DNA from: Paenibacillus sp. PvR098
GTDB lineage: Bacteria > Bacillota > Bacilli > Paenibacillales > NBRC-103111
Length of the DNA stretch: 64,000 nt
Assembly (NCBI RefSeq): GCF_017833255.1
Contig: NZ_JAFIBU010000001.1
Location: forward strand, 4,322,501-4,386,500
Direction: 5' to 3'
Positions 1-8,518 of this stretch are shown here, in pieces. A program made the position numbers and the translations under genes. The stretch's first letter is position 1. The number at the start of each line of letters is the position of its first letter. The notes under the pieces were generated by a model, which saw nothing but the letters and a program-made list of their open reading frames with translations, was not told the origin of the DNA and did not search any database.

Positions 1-2697
<2,697 letters not shown>

Positions 2698-2798
2698 AAA
2701 TACATGAACTTCAGCATACTTTGTTTCGATCCAGTTTTCAGGGTGCAAGCCACCTTGATAGTGAATAACCGATGTTTCTTGGCAGAAGCATCAACTCG

Positions 2799-2915
2799 TT
2801 TGGTGACGATGGCGGAAGGGAACCACGCGTACCCATACCGAACACGGCCGTTAAGCCTTCCAGCGTCGATGGTACTTGGACCGCAGGGTCCTGGGAGAGT
2901 AGAACGTCGCCAAGC
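2799..2915 (+). rRNA. rrf: 5S ribosomal RNA
   Basis: About 117 nt with the standard Bacillota 5S layout: the 5' end 'tttggtgacgatggcg' pairs with the 3' end 'cgtcgccaagc', and the conserved core 'cccataccgaacacgg' lies at about 2830-2846. It sits about 100 bases after the 23S end and just before tRNA-Phe, as usual in an rrn operon. Confidence 0.95.
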
Positions 2916-2963
2916 GAAGCTTCCACAATAGTGGGAATTTTGTTACGAAGTTTTGTCTAGTTG

Positions 2964-3039
<76 letters not shown>

Positions 3040-3064
3040 TGCTGGCCTGCACTCTTCAATTTGC

Positions 3065-3150
3065 GGAGGATTAGCGAAGTGGCCAAACGCAGCAGACTGT
3101 AAATCTGTTCTCTCACGAGTTCGGTGGTTCGAATCCATCATCCTCCACCA
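3065..3150 (+). tRNA. tRNA-Tyr (GTA)
   Basis: 86 nt including CCA. Class II tRNA with a long variable arm; acceptor GGAGGAT/ATCCTCC, anticodon GTA ('ctgtaaat'), T loop GTTCGAATC. Confidence 0.97.
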
Positions 3151-3168
3151 CCATAATATTTATAGTAT

Positions 3169-3241
3169 GAGCCATTAGCTCAGTTGGTAGAGCACCTGAC
3201 TTTTAATCAGGGTGTCGTAGGTTCGAGTCCTACATGGCTCA
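3169..3241 (+). tRNA. tRNA-Lys (TTT)
   Basis: 73 nt, CCA not encoded. Acceptor GAGCCAT/ATGGCTC, anticodon TTT ('cttttaatc'), T loop GTTCGAGTC. Confidence 0.97.
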
Positions 3242-3258
3242 CTTTTACAACTTTATAT

Positions 3259-3344
3259 GCGGTTGTGGTGGAATGGCAGACACGCTATCTTGAGGGGGTA
3301 GTGGGCGTATGCTCGTGGAGGTTCGAGTCCTCTCAACCGCACCA
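3259..3344 (+). tRNA. tRNA-Leu (GAG)
   Basis: 86 nt including CCA. Acceptor GCGGTTG/CAACCGC, anticodon stem CTATC/GGTAG around the loop TTGAGGG (anticodon GAG), and a long variable arm typical of Leu tRNAs. Confidence 0.96.
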
Positions 3345-3357
3345 TTATTTTAAATAT

Positions 3358-3441
3358 GCGTTCGTGGCGGAATTGGCAGACGCGCTAGATTCAGGTTCTA
3401 GTGGGGTAACAGCCGTGGAGGTTCGAGTCCTCTCGAGCGCA
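3358..3441 (+). tRNA. tRNA-Leu (CAG)
   Basis: 84 nt, CCA not encoded. Acceptor GCGTTCG/CGAGCGC (one G-T pair), anticodon stem CTAGA/TCTAG around TTCAGGT (anticodon CAG), long variable arm. A Rho-independent terminator follows at once, ending the first tRNA block. Confidence 0.96.
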
Positions 3442-3445
3442 TAAC

Positions 3446-3490
3446 AAAAAACAAGGATTCCTTTTTGGAAGGGTCCTTGTTTTTTTGTTT
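3446..3490 (+). terminator. Rho-independent terminator of the rrn/tRNA transcript
   Basis: The inverted repeat 'acaaggattcc ... ggaagggtccttgt' is followed by a T run (3480-3490). It lies directly after tRNA-Leu(CAG). Confidence 0.85.
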
Positions 3491-3663
3491 TAAAATCTCT
3501 TAATTCAAGATCAATCGGATGTTGATTGTAAGAAGTCTTATGTTAGTTAACTAAGATTAGCTAAAAATTCGTCATATGAGAAGGGTTTGCATTTTGGTTT
3601 AAAGCCTGCTATATTATTATTTGTCGCTTTAAGAGGATATTCTTGACGTGGCATTTAGCTGAT

Positions 3664-3738
3664 GCGGAAGTGGCTCAGGGGTAGAGCATCGCCTTGCCAA
3701 GGCGAGGGTCGCGGGTTCGAATCCCGTCTTCCGCTCCA
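3664..3738 (+). tRNA. tRNA-Gly (GCC)
   Basis: 75 nt including CCA. Acceptor GCGGAAG/CTTCCGC, anticodon GCC in 'cttgccaag'. The roughly 220 bases before it (3442-3663) hold the preceding terminator and AT-rich sequence; a promoter-like TTGACG occurs at about 3643. Confidence 0.96.
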
Positions 3739-3747
3739 TAATCATAT

Positions 3748-3821
3748 GTGCCCTTAGCTCAGCTGGATAGAGCGTTTGACTTCGAATCAAAAGGTCGGGA
3801 GTTCGAATCTCTCAGGGCACG
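3748..3821 (+). tRNA. tRNA-Arg (TCG)
   Basis: 74 nt, CCA not encoded. Acceptor GTGCCCT/AGGGCAC, anticodon TCG in the loop CTTCGAA, T loop GTTCGAATC. Its last 14 bases are repeated about 110 bp downstream (3919-3932), an att-like duplication. Confidence 0.96.
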
Positions 3822-3932
3822 TAGTGAAAAAAGTGAAATGAGATAGATGAGAACGAAGTGGAGTTCGTCGGAGATTATGCTTCGTTAGGACTACACCGCA
3901 GTCGGCCTGTAAGGCCGCATCTCTCAGGGCAC
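3807..3932. repeat. 14-bp duplication of the tRNA-Arg 3' end
   Basis: 'atctctcagggcac' occurs inside the tRNA-Arg 3' end (3807-3820) and again at 3919-3932. A duplicated tRNA 3' end is the usual footprint of tyrosine-integrase recombination; here only about 100 bp without a gene remain between the copies. It could also come from unequal exchange within the tRNA cluster. Confidence 0.6.
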
Positions 3933-3941
3933 ATAAGTAAG

Positions 3942-4003
3942 TGAAGTATGGCGGAATTGGAAATCGTGAAGGAACCGTGGGGGTTCAAGTCCTTTACATG
4001 GCA
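3942..4003 (+). pseudogene. tRNA-Leu relic (internally deleted)
   Basis: The 5' part 'tggcggaattgg' matches the D-arm entry of the Leu tRNAs upstream, and the 3' part 'gtgggggttcaagtcc' looks like a Leu T arm. About 20 nt covering the D loop and most of the anticodon arm are missing, and the 5' acceptor strand no longer pairs with the 3' 'acatggc'. It cannot fold as a tRNA, so it is read as a dead gene left in the cluster. Confidence 0.6.
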
Positions 4004-4016
4004 TTGAATATATTAT

Positions 4017-4093
4017 CGGGACGTAGCTCAGCTTGGTAGAGCACCTGGTTTGGGACCAGGGGGTCGCATGTTCAAATCGTGTCGTCCCGACCA
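4017..4093 (+). tRNA. tRNA-Pro (TGG)
   Basis: 77 nt including CCA. Acceptor CGGGACG/CGTCCCG, anticodon stem CCTGG/CCAGG around TTTGGGA (anticodon TGG). The T loop GTTCAAATC is slightly unusual but acceptable. Confidence 0.95.
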
Positions 4094-4105
4094 CTTTAAT
4101 ATTCG

Positions 4106-4200
4106 TGTGGCTGTAGTTTTATGGAAGTAGAGCTCCTGTTTCTCAAGTTAGTGCTTTGTTTATCCCAGAAGCCAGGGGTTAAACTGAGGTCAGAACCAGT
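4106..4200 (+). pseudogene. Possible decayed tRNA-like sequence
   Basis: The start 'gtggctgtagttttatgg' resembles the 5' half of the tRNA-Gly(CCC) downstream, and 'ggggttaaactg' at about 4176 resembles a mutated T loop. No consistent cloverleaf forms. Weak evidence: a relic is suggested by position and partial likeness only. The remaining gap to 4349 is AT-rich with no gene. Confidence 0.3.
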
Positions 4201-4349
4201 TATTGAAATACAAATTCAAATGATTAGTGTGTCTTTATTTTTCTTAACGATATACATAAAGTACAGACTGAATTTACTTTGCAAATAAAATTTTAGGTTC
4301 TTGTTTTTTCCCGGTTTCTATGCGATAATTTTATTATATCTTCATACGG

Positions 4350-4420
4350 GCGGGTGTAGTTCAATGGCAGAACTCCAGCTTCCCAAGCTGGTGGCGTGGG
4401 TTCGATTCCCATCACCCGCT
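4350..4420 (+). tRNA. tRNA-Gly (CCC), target of the integrated element
   Basis: 71 nt, CCA not encoded. Acceptor GCGGGTG/CACCCGC, anticodon stem CCAGC/GCTGG around TTCCCAA (anticodon CCC). Bases from 4376 to the 3' end and two beyond are repeated exactly at 6766-6812. The intact tRNA is therefore kept at the left junction of the element, and the right end carries only the 3' part. Confidence 0.96.
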
Positions 4421-4422
4421 TA
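4376..4422 (+). repeat. Left attachment repeat (47 bp, inside tRNA-Gly)
   Basis: Identical over 47 bases to 6766-6812, running from the anticodon stem to two bases past the tRNA 3' end. Integration into the 3' half of a tRNA gene with restoration of the gene is typical of tyrosine integrases. The integrase gene starts its coding strand (stop end) only 47 bp away. Confidence 0.9.
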
Positions 4423-4429
4423 CTGAGAG

Positions 4430-4454
4430 AACCTTGTTAATCAAGGTTTTTTTT
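4430..4454 (+). terminator. Terminator after tRNA-Gly / integrase end
   Basis: Stem AACCTTG/CAAGGTT with a 5-base loop and eight T residues (4447-4454). It can stop tRNA-Gly transcription. It belongs to the element, since it lies inside the left repeat; the original terminator of the tRNA was probably displaced to 6821-6846. Confidence 0.75.
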
Positions 4455-4468
4455 ATTCTTATGGAGTG

Positions 4469-5575
4469 TTACATCTGATCTGAAATGTCATTTGGGGACG
4501 GATTGGGGACGAAATTTTTCGGGTTAAACTTTTCTAGCTTGTTTGCTGTGTCCCGAGAGACCTTCTTTGTCACGTGAGCATAAAAATATGCAGTCACCTC
4601 AAACTTGGAATGACCGAGCCGCTCCTGAATCGCTTTGAGTGATGCATTTTCTTCGATTAGGAGTGTCGCGGCACTGTGTCTGAGATCATGCAATCGAATT
4701 TCTTTTAATTGATGCCTCCTGATGAAAACCTTCCAGTTGTGACTAGGTCTAGAGTAATAATACGGTCTACCATTTCCACTGTGGAATACATACTCTTTAT
4801 CGCCGCCTAACCAGGAATCACCCTGAAGTTGTTTTTCTTGCAACCATTGATCTCGATAATCCCTTAATTCATTCATATACCAAGCAGGCATATCGACTTC
4901 ACGAATCGAATAATCGGTTTTAGGCAATTTTTCAATGGCCTGTCCATTTAATGTCAAAGGAATGCTTTTACATATCGTAATTGAGTTATCTTCGAAATTG
5001 ACATTGCTCCATTCCAGGCCTACGAGTTCCCCTCGACGAAAGCCGCCGAGCATACAACCAAGGTAGTAAAGGCGCCATCCCACCGGTCCTTTTGAAAGTG
5101 CCGCGATTAACTCCCGTGCTTCTTTCTCGTCATAATAATTCATTTTTTTCCTTTGAACTTTGGGCTGCATTATCTTATCCATTGGATTTTTTTGAAGCAA
5201 TCTCCATTCTACAGCTTTAGTAATTAAATGTTTTAATACTTTGTAAATGTAAAGCACGGTAGAATCGGACAGTGGTTTAGAATTCGAAACAGATTTGCTA
5301 AGATCATTAATAAAAGTTACAACTTGTATGGTTCTTATCTGATTGATCTGCAAATGGCCAAATTTAGGGAGGATGTGTTGTCTAATATGTTCCATATACA
5401 CTTTCATTGTGGAGGGGGCTAGGTTCCTTGATGCATGTTTTTCTTTCCACTCGTCAACAAAAGCTGATAATGTCATTTTCTCTGGAGAGATATACTCTCC
5501 TGCCTCGACCTCTATCTGGAATTTTGCAAGCTCTGACATAGCCTCTTTTTTCGTATTTGTACGAACTGTTTTCAT
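4469..5575 (-). CDS. Tyrosine recombinase / phage-type integrase
   Basis: Site-specific recombinase presumed to integrate the element at tRNA-Gly. The 368 residues shown contain an N-terminal SAM-like core-binding domain (about 25-125, 'PSTMKVYMEHIRQHILPKFG') and the catalytic domain. Catalytic signatures are Arg in 'GGFRRGEL', 'HDLRH' (His-x-x-Arg), 'LGHS', and the Tyr in 'FYAHV'. The frame stays open upstream of this ATG to about 5686 and encodes a typical arm-type DNA-binding start (RGPNSYRLIVEAGYDANGKR), but no start codon is in that frame. The well-placed ATG at 5661-5659, with an AAAGGAAAGG ribosome site, is one base out of frame. So either the gene is frameshifted at the A6G5 run (5642-5650), the shift is programmed, or a short protein starts at 5575. 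Confidence 0.88.
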   Translation of the reverse strand: MKTVRTNTKKEAMSELAKFQIEVEAGEYISPEKMTLSAFVDEWKEKHASRNLAPSTMKVYMEHIRQHILPKFGHLQINQIRTIQVVTFINDLSKSVSNSKPLSDSTVLYIYKVLKHLITKAVEWRLLQKNPMDKIMQPKVQRKKMNYYDEKEARELIAALSKGPVGWRLYYLGCMLGGFRRGELVGLEWSNVNFEDNSITICKSIPLTLNGQAIEKLPKTDYSIREVDMPAWYMNELRDYRDQWLQEKQLQGDSWLGGDKEYVFHSGNGRPYYYSRPSHNWKVFIRRHQLKEIRLHDLRHSAATLLIEENASLKAIQERLGHSKFEVTAYFYAHVTKKVSRDTANKLEKFNPKNFVPNPSPNDISDQM

Positions 5576-5680
5576 CTTTTTGATCCTTTTACCGTTTGCA
5601 TCATAACCGGCTTCAACAATGAGTCGGTATGAATTAGGCCCCCTTTTTTCGATGACGCCATAATACCTTTCCTTTCTAAA
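5576..5680 (-). other. Out-of-frame 5' end of the integrase gene
   Basis: On the minus strand a ribosome site (AAAGGAAAGG, about 5665-5674) precedes ATG at 5661-5659. That frame reads MASSKKGG and ends after about 29 codons. The -1 frame reads on from the A-run as RGPNSYRLIVEAGYDANGKR and joins the integrase without a stop. Adding one base in the A6 or G5 run would give MASSKKRGPNSYRL, a classic integrase N-terminus. The lesion or slip site is therefore confined to about 5642-5658. Confidence 0.75.
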
Positions 5681-5983
5681 ATTTGATTAAACTATTATCC
5701 ATTTTGATCAATACTAAGAAATTGATACTTGAATATTTTGTTTTATCTAAAATTATTGGATTTTACTTAGACGATAGGTTATACATTTGTGATATATTTG
5801 TTTGGGTAAAATATCCCGTATGCATTGCCTTACATACGATGCATGTGGAGTGCTGTGTGTTGCTCATTAAGAAGTAGCCTTTAATGCCGCGTTTACCGAT
5901 AATTGCCTGCCGTGAACAATGCTTCGGCTTTCTTTATGCGGTACCGTGGTCATGCCGCGATCATTGAAGGGAGGGAAACGAAC

Positions 5984-6541
5984 ATGTCAATGGAATTGTC
6001 ATCTGGACAACGTGAAGAACTGCTCCGAACATTGAAAGCCCGCTTTGAGAAAAACTTGAACCGCCACAAAGGTCTTGAATGGGCCGAATTACAAGCCAGG
6101 CTAGAAGCGAATATCGCAAAACTGTGGTCGCTCAATGAAATGGAAAGAACCGGCGGCGAACCGGATGTTGTTGGTTATGATAATAAGACGGGCGAATACA
6201 TTTTCTATGATTGTTCGGCGGAAAGTCCTAAAGGTCGCAGAAGCGTTTGTTACGACCGTGAAGCGTTAGAGTCAAGGAAAGAACATAAACCGGATAATAA
6301 TGCAATTGATATGGCAGCTGACATGGGGATTGAGCTTTTAACAGAAGAACAATACCGGGAACTGCAGCAACATGGAAATTTCGATATGAAAACATCGAGT
6401 TGGGTTCAAACGCCTGCTCGTATTCGAAGGCTCGGCGGGGCTCTCTTTTGCGATCGCCGCTACGACACGGTCTTTGTATACCACAATGGAGCAGAATCCT
6501 ACTATGCTGCTAGGGGGTTCCGTGGCTCGCTAAGGATCTAA
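5984..6541 (+). CDS. DUF4256 domain protein, cargo of the element
   Basis: 185 residues from ATG 5984, chosen because 'gaagggaggg' lies about 10 bases upstream; the open frame extends back to 5903 without a ribosome site. The whole protein fits the DUF4256 family, which has no established function: 'FEKNLNRHKGLEW', 'WSLNEMERTGGEPDVVGYD', 'YIFYDCSAESPKGRRSVCYD', and the C-terminal 'VFVYHNGAESYYAARGFRG'. Soluble, with no signal peptide or membrane segment. The many conserved acidic, Tyr, Cys and His residues suggest an enzyme or binding domain, but this is not shown. It is the only gene besides the integrase within the element, so it is a candidate passenger or selfish-benefit gene. Confidence 0.85.
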   Translation: MSMELSSGQREELLRTLKARFEKNLNRHKGLEWAELQARLEANIAKLWSLNEMERTGGEPDVVGYDNKTGEYIFYDCSAESPKGRRSVCYDREALESRKEHKPDNNAIDMAADMGIELLTEEQYRELQQHGNFDMKTSSWVQTPARIRRLGGALFCDRRYDTVFVYHNGAESYYAARGFRGSLRI

Positions 6542-6765
6542 GATCAAGGATTTCGCGGAATCCTGCATAATAATCCCGGATATCCTGTTCCCGCATACGG
6601 TGCATGTTTAACACCACCAGCTTAGGGATATGATGGGGACGAATTGGGGACGAAATTAAACATTCGTCCCCAGATTGAACCCCAATACACCAGAGAGTGG
6701 TTTGTATAACCCCAGTAAAATCAAGCTTTTTCGGACTTAATCGGAAATCATCAGACCCGCATTAT

Positions 6766-6812
6766 CAGCTTCCCAAGCTGGTGGCGTGGGTTCGATTCCC
6801 ATCACCCGCTTA
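6766..6812 (+). repeat. Right attachment repeat (47 bp, partial tRNA-Gly copy)
   Basis: Exact copy of 4376-4422. It lacks the D arm and 5' acceptor, so it is not a functional tRNA. It marks the right junction. Confidence 0.9.
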
Positions 6813-6820
6813 AAGCCAAA

Positions 6821-6846
6821 AAACTTAGAGAAGTTTTTTTATTTTT
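6821..6846 (+). terminator. Displaced tRNA-Gly terminator
   Basis: Short stem AAACTT/AAGTTT and a T-rich tail right after the right repeat. It is probably the terminator of tRNA-Gly before the element inserted. Confidence 0.5.
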
Positions 6847-6888
6847 CAGCTGGTCATCTCACCATAAAGTGCAAGAGAGGTGGATAGG

Positions 6889-7599
6889 ATGGTTACGATA
6901 AATGAGATCATGAGTAAGCTCGAGGACATGGGATCGGAACAAACGAAACAGACTTTCATACGTCACGGAGCGAAAGAGCCTTTCTTTGGAGTCAAGATCG
7001 GCGATTTGAAGAAGCTGGTCAAAGACGTGAGGAAGGATCAGAGTTTTGCTCGAGCCTTGTATGATACCGGAAACAGCGATGCGATGTATTTGGCTGGACT
7101 TACCGTTAATCCGAAGACAGCTACGAAAGAAATGCTTCAAGACTGGGTGCGAGCGGCCAACTGGTATATGCTTGCTGAATATACCGTTGCCTGGGTTACC
7201 GCAGAAAGCCTATTTGCCTTGGAGCTAGCAAGGGAATGGATGAAGTCGTCTGATGAACTGATCGCTACTTGCGGGTGGAGCACTTATGCCAACTACATCT
7301 CGATTACGCCTGACGAACGATTGGATATAGAAGAAATTAAACAGCTCCTACAGCAAGTAGAATCTACAATACATGATGAGAGGAACCGAGTCCGCTATAA
7401 CATGAATGCGTTCGTCATTGTTGTCGGTACTTATGTTGCAGCTTTGCACGAGGATGCGATGAGGATTGCCGAACAAATCGGTAAGGTACATGTAGATGTT
7501 GGCGCAACGGCTTGTAAAGTACCGCTTGCGTCAGAATACCTTCGTAAGGTGGAGGCAGCCGGCAAGGTTGGGAAAAAGAGAAAGACCTGTATCTGTTAA
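6889..7599 (+). CDS. AlkD-like DNA alkylation repair protein
   Basis: 236 residues of ALK/HEAT-like repeats of the DNA alkylation repair (AlkD/AlkC-type) superfamily. Recognisable parts are 'KEPFFGVKIGDLKKLVKD' near the N-terminus, 'YLAGLTVN', 'WVRAANWYMLAEYTVAWV' (the tryptophan-rich helix lining the DNA groove in this family) and 'CGWSTYANYI'. Family members are glycosylases that remove 3- or 7-alkylated purines; whether this one is active is not shown. ATG 6889 is chosen over GTG 6880 because AGAGAGG at 6874-6880 then has normal spacing. It stands alone just right of the element, with its own terminator downstream. Confidence 0.8.
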   Translation: MVTINEIMSKLEDMGSEQTKQTFIRHGAKEPFFGVKIGDLKKLVKDVRKDQSFARALYDTGNSDAMYLAGLTVNPKTATKEMLQDWVRAANWYMLAEYTVAWVTAESLFALELAREWMKSSDELIATCGWSTYANYISITPDERLDIEEIKQLLQQVESTIHDERNRVRYNMNAFVIVVGTYVAALHEDAMRIAEQIGKVHVDVGATACKVPLASEYLRKVEAAGKVGKKRKTCIC

Positions 7600-7604
7600 T
7601 GTAA

Positions 7605-7651
7605 GATAACCCGATGAGCGCAAATATATCGCTTGACGGGTTATTTTATTA
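7605..7651. terminator. Bidirectional terminator
   Basis: Stem TAACCCG-a-TGAGCG / CGCTTG-a-CGGGTTA with T-rich flanks, between the AlkD-like gene and the convergent response regulator. Confidence 0.8.
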
Positions 7652-7741
7652 GGTGTCGGGGATGATGACGTCTGCTGTTCCTTAAGGCATGTACGATTAG
7701 GATCAGACAGCTACAAGTCGATTGATGTGTCAAAAAGGAAT

Positions 7742-8485
7742 TTATTCTCCCGCGCGGGTTGAAAGTACATATTTGTTCACGGGGCGTCCTATCCCATACT
7801 GAAGATCTAAGCGAACTTGGCCGCTTTTCTCCAAGTAATCCAAATAACGACGAGCCGTGACCCGGGCGATGCCCACGCCTTCAGCGACTTCCTCTGCTGA
7901 AAGCGGATTCATTTGGAAGTTTAAAAAATGCATAATTTGTTTCAAGGTTACGGCCTGCAAACCTTTGGGCAGATCTTGAACGGCTGGTGCATCTGTAGCG
8001 TATACTTGGGAAGCTTTCTCTCGTTGAACGCCGTACAAAACCCGGTCAATCTCACTTTGAGTCGCTGCAAGCTCGCTTTGTAGCGTTTCTTTTAGGCTTC
8101 GATAATGCTCCAATGCCTGTTTCACGCGATCGAATTTAAACGGCTTCATAATGTAATCAACCGCTCCGTTCTGAAGCATCCGCTCTATGGTTCTCATATC
8201 GCTGGCAGCGCTAATCACGATGACATCAACGGAGAGCTCTTGTTTGCGAATTTGCGTTATCGTTTCGATCCCGTCCTGCACCGGCATGAAGATATCGAGA
8301 ATCACGAGATCTGGCTTGAGCTCCTTAACCATATGCAGCCCCTCATCCCCGCTGGAAGCGATGCCAACAATGTGAAAGCCTTCGACTCGTTCAACAAACT
8401 GCTGGTTCACCTCCTGAACCATAGGGTCGTCTTCTACCAACACAACACGGTACTGCTTGGATTTTGAAGAATTCGTAGCATTCAT
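7742..8485 (-). CDS. dctR: DctR/CitB-family response regulator
   Basis: 247 residues. The receiver domain (about 12-130) has the acidic pair ED-D near residue 19, phospho-acceptor Asp64 in 'LVILDIFMP', and Lys in 'DYIMKPFKF'. The C-terminal helix-turn-helix part ('LSAEEVAEGVGIARVTARRYLDYLEKSGQV') is the CitB/DcuR/DctR type. It lies directly downstream of its kinase (33-bp gap). In Bacillus the DctS-DctR pair senses C4-dicarboxylates and activates a dicarboxylate transporter. The exact ligand here is inferred from the family and from the nearby TRAP-type binding protein. Confidence 0.85.
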   Translation of the reverse strand: MNATNSSKSKQYRVVLVEDDPMVQEVNQQFVERVEGFHIVGIASSGDEGLHMVKELKPDLVILDIFMPVQDGIETITQIRKQELSVDVIVISAASDMRTIERMLQNGAVDYIMKPFKFDRVKQALEHYRSLKETLQSELAATQSEIDRVLYGVQREKASQVYATDAPAVQDLPKGLQAVTLKQIMHFLNFQMNPLSAEEVAEGVGIARVTARRYLDYLEKSGQVRLDLQYGIGRPVNKYVLSTRAGE

Positions 8486-8518
8486 AGAATTATCCCTGCC
8501 TCATCTTTATATCAACAA

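Larger units (their letters stand above)
4493..6657. repeat. Short direct repeat near both element ends
   Basis: The sequence 'ggggacg(g/a)attggggac', continuing with 'gaaatt', occurs at 4494-4516 (inside the integrase 3' coding end) and at 6635-6656 near the right junction. On the minus strand both read as a protein tail NFVPN-x-SP. These may be arm-type integrase binding sites, or the right copy may be the leftover 3' end of a related integrase gene. Confidence 0.5.
4376..6812. mobile_element. 2.4-kb integrated element in tRNA-Gly(CCC)
   Basis: Flanked by 47-bp perfect direct repeats (4376-4422 and 6766-6812), spacing 2390 bp. Contents: tyrosine integrase on the minus strand next to the left repeat, an AT-rich stretch of about 300 bp (5690-5980) with no credible gene, a DUF4256 gene on the plus strand, and about 220 bp of mixed remnants before the right repeat. 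No replication, excisionase, transfer or packaging gene is visible. It is either a very small passenger element moved by its own or another integrase, or the deleted remnant of a larger island. Confidence 0.85.

Noticed and set aside
3184-3444. 86-codon frame over the tRNA block
   Set aside because: It consists of tRNA-Lys and the two tRNA-Leu genes read as protein.
5343-5877. Open frames 5343-5606 and 5683-5877 inside the element
   Set aside because: The first is antisense to the integrase; the second is AT-rich, without a ribosome site, and overlaps the integrase 5' region.
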